Notes under the pieces: generated by a model
Database searches by the model: none
What the model was told of the DNA's origin: nothing
The model's input: only the letters and a program-made list of their open reading frames with translations
Translations under genes and position numbers: made by a program
Part shown: piece after piece, positions 56,451 through 64,000 of the stretch
Numbering within the stretch: position 1 is the stretch's first letter
Layout: each line of letters starts with the position of its first letter
Source: Lachnospiraceae bacterium
GTDB taxonomy: Bacteria > Bacillota > Clostridia > Lachnospirales > Lachnospiraceae
Assembly (NCBI GenBank): GCA_031280955.1
Contig: JAITGA010000013.1
Coordinates: 1 to 64,000, forward strand
Direction: 5' to 3'
DNA length: 64,000 nucleotides

Positions 56451-58998
56451 ACCCCTTCTTTATCTTTCCTGCCTTCAGCTTTTCGATATTCGCCGTCTTG
56501 GGGTGGTCTATCGAAAAGAGGCGGTCAAGCTCGGCGGCGGCTTTTTGCTCAGCACGAGATATTTCTTCGGAGATACGTTGTTTGGCTGCGGCTTTGCTGG
56601 CATTTATTTCCTTTTCCAAAGCCATTATCTCTGCCATCACCTTTTCTTCAACAGCAGCTTTTTCCTCAGCCAGTCGCTGTTTTATCTGTGTCTCACGCCG
56701 TTTACGGCGGGTCTCTCTTTCCTTTTCACTGAAAGGCTCATAAGTGAAGACCGAAAGTGACAAAGGCGCGGCTACCATCGTAAACGCATAAGGGAAATCA
56801 TCCACTTCATATTCCTTAGTAATCAGAGCTTTCTTGTTCGTCCTGCCTCCACCGCCGAAACGCTCCTCGTCAGTATTCAGGACTTCACGATATTTGCCAT
56901 CGTTCATGACCCCGATGTCAAAGCTTTGTCTGACATTGGCAAAATTGGCGATGATATAAAGGGTTTCCTCTTGCTTGCGGCTTTTGCGCATAAATGACAG
57001 CATACACTTGTCGGCGGCGATACAGCTTATCCACTTAAAGCCTGCCGGGTCATGGTCAAGCACGAAAAGGGCAGGGTTTTTGCGGTAAAAGTCATTCAAC
57101 TCTTTGCACAGCTGATTGAGGTTTTGGTGTTCTTCATGTTCAAGCAACGACCACTTCACTTCACGGCTTGCCTCAAATCCACTAAATGCTGCCAAATCCT
57201 GTCCCATGCACAGTAGCTTTTTGCCGGGATGCATGATTTGATAAGCATAGGCAAGACGCAGATTGGCAAACTTATCCTTGATATGTCCGGGCATTCTGCC
57301 AATCAGTCCCGGTTTGCCTGCACTTACCTCTTCATGTGAAATAGCGACCATGAAACGCTCGCTATAAGCATAAATCATGCTAAACGTCAGCTCGGGATGA
57401 TGATGGGCGCGGAAATATGGGTCAAACTCCAGATAACGGAGAAAGTCCTGAAGCCATCCATTATTCCATTTGAATGAAAAACCGAGTCCGCCTTTTTTGA
57501 GAGAGGTGGTAAGCTTTGGCCATCCCGTTTTTTCCTCTCCTATCAACAAAACACCGGGGTTTCTTCCGTGAACCATTGAACTCAAATGCTTCAGAAACTC
57601 GACTGCCTCCAGATTTTCATTGCTTCCATAGATATTGGCAATCCATTCACCTTCACTTTTCCCATAATCCAGATAAAGCATCGCCGCCATATCACCAATT
57701 TTGATTCCGTCAAGATGGAACTTTTCCAACCAATAAAGAGCATTGGCAAGCAAAAAATTGGACACTTCAGGACGACCGTAATTGAACAAATACGCACCAT
57801 TATACGGATGCCGACCCTGCCTCGGGTCAAGGTGTTCATAAAGACATGTGCCATCAAATGCCATCAGGGCAAAATCCTCAGCAGAAAAATATGCCGGAAC
57901 CCATTCGGCGATGACACCAATATTGGCACGGTGCATTTCATTGACAAAGTAAGCAAAATCTGCGGCATCACCATGTCTTGCCGTCGGAGCATAAAAACCA
58001 GTTACTAAAAACCCGCATGAATCATCATCATAATGCTCCATTTGCGGCATCAATTGAATATGTGTATAGCGCATTTCCCTCACATGTTCAATCACTAAGG
58101 GGGCTAACTCACGGTAATTAAGATAACATGTGTTATTTTTATTGTTGCTAACTTGATGACCACTCGTATCACTGTCATCCGCCTTGTGTTGCCGGAATGA
58201 ACCCAGATGCAGCTCATAGATATTGATTGGTGCTTCCTCTCCCTGTCGGGCGGCACGAATCGACATCCATTCAGCATCATCAAAGGAATAGCGATGCGCT
58301 CCCCGGACTACCGATGCCGTATCGGGACGAAGCTGCTGTCCAAAAGCGTAAGGATCGGACTTCAAATACACCAAACCCCCGGGAACTTTGAGTTCGTACT
58401 TATATAAATCACCAACACTGACCCCGGGAATGAAAATGGCAAATATACCGCTGTCACCCAAGCGTTGCATCTGATGGATACGTCCATCCCAAGCGTTGAA
58501 ATCACCAACAACGCTGACCCTAACTGCCCCCGGTGCCCAGACGGCAAAAGTAGTTCCTGCCACATTTCGTATCGTTTTCGGATGTGCTCCCAGTTTTTCA
58601 TAAATGGTATAGTGAATCCCGGCACTAAAGCGTTCGATATCCCTGTCGCTGATGAAATCGGGAGAAAACGCATAGGCATCATTTATTTCCTTTTCCTCGT
58701 TTTCGCTGTATGTCACCGTTAAGGTGTAGCAATCCACCTTTTTGCCGGGTACGAGGCAAGCGAAAAAGCCCTCCTCATCGGCAAGGGACATCTTGTAGGT
58801 GGCAAGTTTGTAGGGATCATTGGCATCACGGACTGTTGCCATCACCTTTGTTGCCCCCGGCTGGAATGTTTGCAGCAATGAGCCTGTTCCTGCGGGGTGC
58901 GCTCCCAGTATTTCATGGGGATGATTGGTCTCGGAATAAACGACTGCCTCTATCTCCGGCCAGTTCATCATTTTGTAGAGTCTGTTATTCACACTCAC
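56449..58998 (-). CDS. GlgB-like 1,4-alpha-glucan branching enzyme homologue, probably inactive
   Basis: The 849-residue protein has two N-terminal E-set/CBM48-like modules (NHPHEILGAHP near 25; GTTFAVWAPGAVRVSVVGDFNAWDGR near 148), a GH13 barrel and a C-terminal charged coiled coil (about 760-849). Overall similarity to GlgB is strong (FDGTCLYEHLDPRQG, FNYGRPEVSNFLLANALYWLEKFHLDG). Region I is EWVPAYF (D to E365, H to Y370). Region II reads DGIKIGDM, so the nucleophile Asp is Gly435 and the Arg is Lys433. Region III keeps EE (488-489). Region IV is SHEEV, with Asp to Glu556. Loss of the nucleophile argues against branching activity. Its own promoter lies at 59042-59070. Confidence 0.9.
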   Translation of the reverse strand: MSVNNRLYKMMNWPEIEAVVYSETNHPHEILGAHPAGTGSLLQTFQPGATKVMATVRDANDPYKLATYKMSLADEEGFFACLVPGKKVDCYTLTVTYSENEEKEINDAYAFSPDFISDRDIERFSAGIHYTIYEKLGAHPKTIRNVAGTTFAVWAPGAVRVSVVGDFNAWDGRIHQMQRLGDSGIFAIFIPGVSVGDLYKYELKVPGGLVYLKSDPYAFGQQLRPDTASVVRGAHRYSFDDAEWMSIRAARQGEEAPINIYELHLGSFRQHKADDSDTSGHQVSNNKNNTCYLNYRELAPLVIEHVREMRYTHIQLMPQMEHYDDDSCGFLVTGFYAPTARHGDAADFAYFVNEMHRANIGVIAEWVPAYFSAEDFALMAFDGTCLYEHLDPRQGRHPYNGAYLFNYGRPEVSNFLLANALYWLEKFHLDGIKIGDMAAMLYLDYGKSEGEWIANIYGSNENLEAVEFLKHLSSMVHGRNPGVLLIGEEKTGWPKLTTSLKKGGLGFSFKWNNGWLQDFLRYLEFDPYFRAHHHPELTFSMIYAYSERFMVAISHEEVSAGKPGLIGRMPGHIKDKFANLRLAYAYQIMHPGKKLLCMGQDLAAFSGFEASREVKWSLLEHEEHQNLNQLCKELNDFYRKNPALFVLDHDPAGFKWISCIAADKCMLSFMRKSRKQEETLYIIANFANVRQSFDIGVMNDGKYREVLNTDEERFGGGGRTNKKALITKEYEVDDFPYAFTMVAAPLSLSVFTYEPFSEKERETRRKRRETQIKQRLAEEKAAVEEKVMAEIMALEKEINASKAAAKQRISEEISRAEQKAAAELDRLFSIDHPKTANIEKLKAGKIKKG

Positions 58999-59041
58999 TC
59001 CTATTATTTGCTTTGCTTTTAGTGAACACGGTTTCGCTAAT

Positions 59042-59070
59042 AATTATAGCAACTTTTGCTTTGTTTTGCA
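59042..59070 (-). promoter_or_regulatory. sigma-A-type promoter for the GlgB-like gene
   Basis: TTGCAA (59065-59070) and consensus TATAAT (59042-59047) on the minus strand are separated by 17 bases. The gap to serA is only 75 bases, so the gene has its own promoter. Confidence 0.75.
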
Positions 59071-59073
59071 AGC

Positions 59074-60237
59074 TTATTTCACCACTCTAACCCGCGACAC
59101 ACCCTCGATAACCTCTAGTTTTTTCACCGTATCAACAGTCGTCTCCGCTTCGATATCGAGCATCGTGTAGCCGTGCGCTCCCTTTGATTTGTTGACCATA
59201 TCAGAAATATTGATACCCTGTCCGCCAAAAGATGCCGTCAACTGGGTGATGACATTGGCAACATTATCATGAAAAACTGCCACTCGTCCTTTTTGACGGC
59301 ATATTCCCATATCAACATCGGGAAAATTCACGCTGTTGATGATATTACCATTAGTAAGATATTCCATCATTTGCTTGACTGCCATCCGTGCGCAGTTTTC
59401 TTCCGATTCCTCCGTCGATGCTCCCAAATGGGGGATGACGATACAACCCTCTTTCCCTGCCGTAATCGGGGTCGGGAAATCGGTAACGTATTTACGCACT
59501 TTGCCCGCCGCCAGAGCCGCAACTACTGCCGCTTCGTCAACCAGCAAATCTCGGGAAAAATTGAGTAAGATGACATTTTCTTTCATGGTCGCAAGTGCTT
59601 TTTGGTCAATGATATGACGGGTATCATCGGTGAGCGGTACATGAATGGTAATGAAATCACATTCGGAGAAAATCAGGTTGACATCAAAAACGTGTTTGAC
59701 ATCACGACTCAAATTCCAAGCAGCATCAACAGACAGATAAGGGTCGTAACCATAAACTTCCATTCCCATTTGCCGGGCAAGATTGGCAACCGGCCCGCCG
59801 ATTGCTCCCAAACCGATGATACCCAGCTTTTTGTTCGCAAGCTCTGTTCCCGCAAAGCGGCTCTTCGTCTTTTCCGCAGCGGTGGCAATCTCCTTATCAG
59901 CCTTGTTTTCTAGTACCCAATTGATACCGCCGACGATATCACGGGCTGCCAGAAGCATCCCTGTTATCACCAACTCTTTGACCCCGTTCGCATTTGCCCC
60001 CGGGGTGTTAAATACGACTATCCCTTGTCCTGCATAGCGTTCATAAGGAATGTTGTTGACACCGGCACCGGCACGAGCTACCGCCAACACCCCCGTTGAG
60101 ATATCCAAATCGTGCATCGAGGCACTACGGACAAGGACACCTTGGGCATTACTCAAATCATCTGTTTGTTGAAACTCGGGACGAAAGCAGATAAGCCCTG
60201 CCTCGGCAATTGGATTCAGACAATGATACTTAAACAT
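59074..60237 (-). CDS. serA: D-3-phosphoglycerate dehydrogenase
   Basis: First step of serine synthesis. It has VLVRSASMHDLDIS, the NAD fold with GLGAIGGPVANLARQMGMEVYGYDP, ITIHVPLTDDTRHIID, and HLGASTEESEENCARMA with the catalytic His. A C-terminal ACT domain (INISDMVNKSKGAHGYTMLDIE) suggests allosteric control. Length is 387 residues, the short form lacking an intervening domain. Confidence 0.95.
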   Translation of the reverse strand: MFKYHCLNPIAEAGLICFRPEFQQTDDLSNAQGVLVRSASMHDLDISTGVLAVARAGAGVNNIPYERYAGQGIVVFNTPGANANGVKELVITGMLLAARDIVGGINWVLENKADKEIATAAEKTKSRFAGTELANKKLGIIGLGAIGGPVANLARQMGMEVYGYDPYLSVDAAWNLSRDVKHVFDVNLIFSECDFITIHVPLTDDTRHIIDQKALATMKENVILLNFSRDLLVDEAAVVAALAAGKVRKYVTDFPTPITAGKEGCIVIPHLGASTEESEENCARMAVKQMMEYLTNGNIINSVNFPDVDMGICRQKGRVAVFHDNVANVITQLTASFGGQGINISDMVNKSKGAHGYTMLDIEAETTVDTVKKLEVIEGVSRVRVVK

Positions 60238-60270
60238 AAAATACCTCTTTCTCTTTCTAATTTGCGTAGC

Positions 60271-61356
60271 TCAACCTTTAATTTTCTTCTCAAAACCTTC
60301 CATAAAATCTACTAGCTTCTCTACCCCGGCAATCGGCATCGCATTATAAATACTTGCCCTCATGCCGCCAACAGTACGATAACCCTTGAGATTGTCAAAG
60401 CCCGCCGCCTTGGCTTCGTTTACAAATCTTTCATCAAGTGCCGTATTACCGCTGCCAAAGCAGACATTCATCAAGGAACGGTCGGAGCGGCGAACATTTC
60501 CCTTAAATAGAGTGCTTTTGTCGAGATAGTTATAAATAACACCTGCTTTTTTTTCATTTTTTTCTTTCATTGCCCCCAAACCACCTTGGGCAAGCAGCCA
60601 TGTGAAGACTTTTCCACAGATATAAATACTGTATGCCGGAGGGGTATTATAAAGTGAAGCGGCATCAGCGTGGGTTTTGTAGCGCATCATCGTCGGCGTA
60701 CCCGGCAAGCATACTTCAGGAATCAAATCCTCACGGATGATTACCGTCACCACCCCTGCGGGACCGAAGTTTTTTTGCGCTCCGGCATAAATCAATCCAT
60801 ATTTGGTAATATCAAGCGGCTCTGACAAAAAGCACGAAGACATATCCACAACCAAGGGTTTACCCTTTCCATTCGGCATTTGCCAAAATTTCGTACCGTA
60901 GATAGTGTTATTTTCACAATAATGAAGGTAATCGGCATCAGCGGGTATCGCCAAGTCCTGACAGTCGGGAATATATGAAAAATTGTCATCAGCCGAGGAA
61001 GCAACAACGACTGCTTCACCATAAATCTGTCCTTCCTGCCATGCCTTTTTTGCCCATTCGCCTGTAATAATATAAGCCGCTTTCTTGTTTTTCATCAAGT
61101 TCATGGGAACCATCGCAAACTGCAGGTTCGCACCACCTTGCAAAAACAAAACCTTATATTCCGCAGGAATACCTGCCAAACGGCGTAGGTTGCTCTCGGC
61201 TTCCTTGATGATTTCATCGTAAATCTTGGAGCGGTGTGACATCTCCATCACCGACATTCCGCTTCCGGCAAAGTCCAGCATCTCATCCGCCGCTTCTTTC
61301 AAGACTGCTTCCGGTAAAACCGCCGGTCCTGCCGAAAAATTGTATACTCTCTTCAT
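60271..61356 (-). CDS. serC: phosphoserine aminotransferase
   Basis: PLP enzyme for the second serine step. It has YNFSAGPAVLPEAVLKEA, SHRSKIYDEI, FLQGGANLQF, the PLP Lys in YAGAQKNFGPAGVTVVI-like GAQKNFGPAGV, and the terminal RASIYNAMP. Length is 361 residues. It starts right after ilvB, and serA follows 33 bases later. Confidence 0.97.
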   Translation of the reverse strand: MKRVYNFSAGPAVLPEAVLKEAADEMLDFAGSGMSVMEMSHRSKIYDEIIKEAESNLRRLAGIPAEYKVLFLQGGANLQFAMVPMNLMKNKKAAYIITGEWAKKAWQEGQIYGEAVVVASSADDNFSYIPDCQDLAIPADADYLHYCENNTIYGTKFWQMPNGKGKPLVVDMSSCFLSEPLDITKYGLIYAGAQKNFGPAGVVTVIIREDLIPEVCLPGTPTMMRYKTHADAASLYNTPPAYSIYICGKVFTWLLAQGGLGAMKEKNEKKAGVIYNYLDKSTLFKGNVRRSDRSLMNVCFGSGNTALDERFVNEAKAAGFDNLKGYRTVGGMRASIYNAMPIAGVEKLVDFMEGFEKKIKG

Positions 61357-63111
61357 CTAAACCTCCATATCACTTTCGTCAAACACATCACTTAACGCTG
61401 CTCCCGGTGAGACCATCGGAAACACTTTGTTATCTTCATCAACGATACATTCAATGACTGTTGGCTTACCCATTGCCAGAGCTTTCATGAAAGCGGGGGC
61501 AAATTCCTCTTTCTTCGTCACCTTAAATGCCTCGCAACCCAATCCTTTTGCCACTACCGCAAAATCCACTTTGTCCCGCAAAACTGTCTGCGAGTAACGT
61601 TTATCATAAAATAGGGTTTGCCATTGCCGTACCATTCCCAGCACATGATTGTTGATGATGATTTGGATAATGGGGATATTATAGCGGCTTGCCGTCGCCA
61701 GTTCATTCATGTTCATACGAAAACAACCGTCACCGCCGATATTGATACAGATACTGTCAGGACACCCGCTTTTGGCACCGATAATAGCCCCCAGACCGTA
61801 TCCCATCGTCCCCAAACCGCCGGAAGTGAGGAAAGTACGTGGTTTGGTAAAGCGAAAGTACTGTGCCGTCCACATTTGGTGTTGTCCGACATCAGTAGAA
61901 ATAATCGCATTGCCATCAGTCAAACGATAGAGTTCTTCGATGATAAAAGGGCAGGACAAATCGTTTTGATTATAGTCAAGGGGATGACGCATTTTCAAAT
62001 AATTAATAAAAGCCAACCAATCTTTGTGCTTCTTTGGTTTGATGGCAGGGATGAGCTTTTCCAAGACTTCCTTTAGGTCGCCTACGATTGCCGCCGCAGA
62101 CAGGACATTTTTGTTGATTTCGGCAGCATCGATATCGATATGAAGTATCTTTGCCTTGGCGGCAAACCTTGTCACATTACCGATGACACGATCAGAAAAA
62201 CGCACCCCAAGGGCTATGAGTAAATCACAATCGCTGACTCCAAGGTTCGATGCTTTCGTACCATGCATCCCTATCATACCGGTATAGTACTCACTCGTGC
62301 CGTCAAATGCTCCTTTTCCCATCAGGGTATCGCAAACAGGAGCATCAATTAACCCTATCAACTCTGCTACCTGAGAAGTCGCCGCCGCTGTGATGACCCC
62401 ACCCCCCAGAAGAACGAAAGGTTTAGTCGATTCCGCAATCAGCTTGGCAGCACCGTTGATGTCTTCAGCGGTGAATGTCACGCCAAATCCCTGATTTGAC
62501 GGCGGGGGATCGGTTCTTGGTGTTCTTTTTTTGGTAGTCATAGTAACGGATGTTATTTTATTCTCTTTAATATTTTTTTCTTCAACATACTCGCACATGG
62601 TGGCAGTGACATCCTTGGTGATATCAATCAGTACCGGGCCCGGTCTGCCGCTGGCAGCGATGGCAAAAGCCTTGCGTATCGTCGCCGCAAGCAAGGTGAC
62701 ATCCTTGACGATATAATTGTGCTTGGTAATCGGGGTAGTCACCCCGGCAATGTCAATTTCCTGAAATGAATCTTTTCCCAACAGCGGTAAAGCCACATTG
62801 CAAGTGATGGCAATGAGCGGGATCGAGTCCATGTAGGCAGTAGCAATGCCCGTGACCAAATTAGTCGCTCCCGGACCGCTGGTAGCCAGACAAACCCCTA
62901 CCTTACCGGTTGCCCGAGCATAACCATCAGCGGCATGGGCAGCTCCCTGTTCATGAGCCGTCAAAATATGCTTGATTTGGTCTTGATAGCGATATAGGAC
63001 ATCATAAACATTGAGTATCGTCCCGCCGGGAAAACCGAAGACGGTATCGACACCTTGCTCTAACAGACACTTTACGACTATTTCCGCTCCTTGATATTTC
63101 ATTTGTTTCAC
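61357..63111 (-). CDS. ilvB: acetolactate synthase, large subunit
   Basis: ThDP enzyme for valine, leucine and isoleucine synthesis. It has FGFPGGTILNVYDVLY, the catalytic Glu in LTAHEQGAAHAADGYARATGKVG, GRPGPVLIDITKDV, the ThDP motif GGDGCFRMNMNELATA with NNHVLGMVRQWQ, and C-terminal GKPTVIECIV. The linker around residues 175-205 is long and basic/Pro-rich. Length is 584 residues; the small regulatory subunit gene is not in the window. Confidence 0.96.
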   Translation of the reverse strand: MKQMKYQGAEIVVKCLLEQGVDTVFGFPGGTILNVYDVLYRYQDQIKHILTAHEQGAAHAADGYARATGKVGVCLATSGPGATNLVTGIATAYMDSIPLIAITCNVALPLLGKDSFQEIDIAGVTTPITKHNYIVKDVTLLAATIRKAFAIAASGRPGPVLIDITKDVTATMCEYVEEKNIKENKITSVTMTTKKRTPRTDPPPSNQGFGVTFTAEDINGAAKLIAESTKPFVLLGGGVITAAATSQVAELIGLIDAPVCDTLMGKGAFDGTSEYYTGMIGMHGTKASNLGVSDCDLLIALGVRFSDRVIGNVTRFAAKAKILHIDIDAAEINKNVLSAAAIVGDLKEVLEKLIPAIKPKKHKDWLAFINYLKMRHPLDYNQNDLSCPFIIEELYRLTDGNAIISTDVGQHQMWTAQYFRFTKPRTFLTSGGLGTMGYGLGAIIGAKSGCPDSICINIGGDGCFRMNMNELATASRYNIPIIQIIINNHVLGMVRQWQTLFYDKRYSQTVLRDKVDFAVVAKGLGCEAFKVTKKEEFAPAFMKALAMGKPTVIECIVDEDNKVFPMVSPGAALSDVFDESDMEV

Positions 63112-63142
63112 TCCTGATGATATTTGTGTAAATGTACTCAGC

Positions 63143-63186
63143 CTTTAGTGATGGGGTCATCTCTTTTTGAGATATGCTCACTAAAG
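63143..63186 (-). promoter_or_regulatory. nested inverted repeat between ilvD and ilvB
   Basis: CTTTAGTGA (63143-63151) pairs perfectly with TCACTAAAG (63178-63186). Inside it, ATCTC and GAGAT flank TTTTT (plus strand). It could be an attenuator or a processing hairpin in the operon mRNA; no T-run follows on the minus strand. Confidence 0.5.
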
Positions 63187-63212
63187 ACAGGTTAATCCTC
63201 TAGTATCTAAGT

Positions 63213-64000
63213 TCAATCAATTGACAAAACCGCACCTTCACTGGCACTGCCTACCAGGTGACGATATCTGTGCAAATAACCGTCGGTAATTTCCGGCTCA
63301 AGTGGTTTCCATGTGCTGCGCCTCTTTTCCAGTTCTTCATCACTAAGGCGTACATTCAACTGATTCATGGGAATATCGATACTGATGATATCGCCTTCCT
63401 CAAGTAAGGCTATCGTACCGCCAACTGCCGCTTCCGGGGCAACATGACCGATTGCCGCACCCCTTGAAGCTCCCGAAAAACGTCCATCGGTAATGAGTGC
63501 TACTTTTTCACCCAGACCCATTCCCGTAAGCATCGCCGTTGCGCTCAGCATTTCTCTCATTCCCGGTCCCCCTTTGGGACCCTCATAACGGATTACGACC
63601 ACATCACCACTTTCAATCTTTTTGTCCGTCATTGCTTTTAGTGCATCCTCTTCACAGTCAAATATTCTCGCCGGGCCTTCATGAACCAACATCTCATCAA
63701 CGACCGCCGACCGTTTGACTACACAGCCCTCGGCGGCGAGATTACCATAAAGAACCGCTATTCCTCCTGTCCGTGAATAAGGTCTGGCGGCAAATCTGAT
63801 CACTTCTTCATCCCTATTGATAACACCTGTTATGTTTTCGCCTACGCTTTTGCGATTGACAGTAATGACCTCGGTATTTAACAATCCCAACGAGTCGAGT
63901 TCTTTCATTACAGCATGAACACCACCCGCTGTATGCAAATCCTCAATATGTGTCGCTCCCACCGGAGCCAAATGGCATAGGTTCGGGGTTTGCGCTGAAA
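63213..64000 (-). CDS. ilvD: dihydroxy-acid dehydratase (5' end beyond window)
   Basis: Fe-S enzyme of branched-chain amino-acid synthesis; only the C-terminal ~262 codons are in view, read to the window edge. It has [81 protein letters not shown] and [16 protein letters not shown], all family hallmarks. The apparent start near 63971 is internal. Confidence 0.97.
   Translation of the reverse strand, partial: SAQTPNLCHLAPVGATHIEDLHTAGGVHAVMKELDSLGLLNTEVITVNRKSVGENITGVINRDEEVIRFAARPYSRTGGIAVLYGNLAAEGCVVKRSAVVDEMLVHEGPARIFDCEEDALKAMTDKKIESGDVVVIRYEGPKGGPGMREMLSATAMLTGMGLGEKVALITDGRFSGASRGAAIGHVAPEAAVGGTIALLEEGDIISIDIPMNQLNVRLSDEELEKRRSTWKPLEPEITDGYLHRYRHLVGSASEGAVLSID

Overview
The window reads as a chromosomal segment of an anaerobic member of the Bacillota, most likely class Clostridia and Lachnospiraceae-like. 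The support is indirect but consistent. Oxygen-independent class III ribonucleotide reductase (NrdDG) is present. Ribosomal protein L27 carries the N-terminal extension that the adjacent Prp protease removes. The ylxM-ffh-rpsP-khpA-rimM-trmD-rplS-rbgA-rnhB-ylqG-ylqH block is in the Firmicutes order. Shine-Dalgarno sites are of AGGAGG type, and two-domain ECF and DUF families typical of gut Clostridia occur. The species cannot be named from the sequence. Almost all coding capacity is on the minus strand.

Layout: 1-930 is a stack of ~300-bp direct repeats with 56-bp sub-repeats. 937-4144 (minus) is trpS, a conserved hypothetical with a nuclease-like look, and miaB. 4298-7473 (plus) is a methyltransferase, a GH13 glycosidase-like protein that has lost its catalytic nucleophile, and a DUF5662 protein. 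7489-9949 (minus) is a UvrD-type helicase and dUTPase, separated by a 17-bp-period AT-rich array. 10010-10395 is an inverted copy of the long repeat plus a composite short repeat. 10403-13283 is a small membrane protein with nrdD and nrdG. 13365-22077 (minus) is housekeeping: rnhA, an amidohydrolase with purine nucleoside phosphorylase, tyrS, plsY/gpsA, der and a DUF512 radical-SAM protein. 22206-23405 (plus) is a PRPP synthase. 23501-26853 is a two-component system with a large extracytoplasmic sensor. 26976-36491 is the ylxM/ffh/ribosome-maturation/signal-peptidase/RNase H block, ending with FliK- and FlhB-like proteins and yraN.

36540-38346 is a small accessory islet: an orphan four-helix-bundle sensor flanked by a 50-bp duplication of the ylxM promoter and start, a remnant of the C-terminus of a type I restriction HsdR subunit, and a HEPN-MNT toxin-antitoxin pair. 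38347-42989 (minus) is the rplU-prp-rpmA-obgE-yhbY-nadD-yqeK-rsfS block. 43359-48122 mixes cysE (plus), an EamA permease, an ECF S component, cdd (plus), pyrimidine-nucleoside phosphorylase and a VOC protein. 48479-55484 holds the paired TIGR03960/TIGR03936 radical-SAM genes and several membrane or RNA-binding accessory proteins. 55481-56160 is a HigBA-like toxin-antitoxin pair, followed by tRNA-Thr(CGU). 56449-58998 is a GlgB-like branching-enzyme homologue that has also lost its nucleophile. 59074-64000 (minus) is a serine and branched-chain amino-acid block (ilvD partial, ilvB, serC, serA).

The most unusual signals are these. Two GH13 family proteins in one window both look catalytically dead. 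The RM-derived scar has given the MNT nucleotidyltransferase a foreign C-terminal tail. The ylxM promoter has its -35 box inside the stem of the preceding terminator and predicts an almost leaderless mRNA, and cdd shows the same leaderless layout. There is an iteron-like array upstream of the helicase gene. Several families of hairpin-rich repeats have invaded intergenic spaces.
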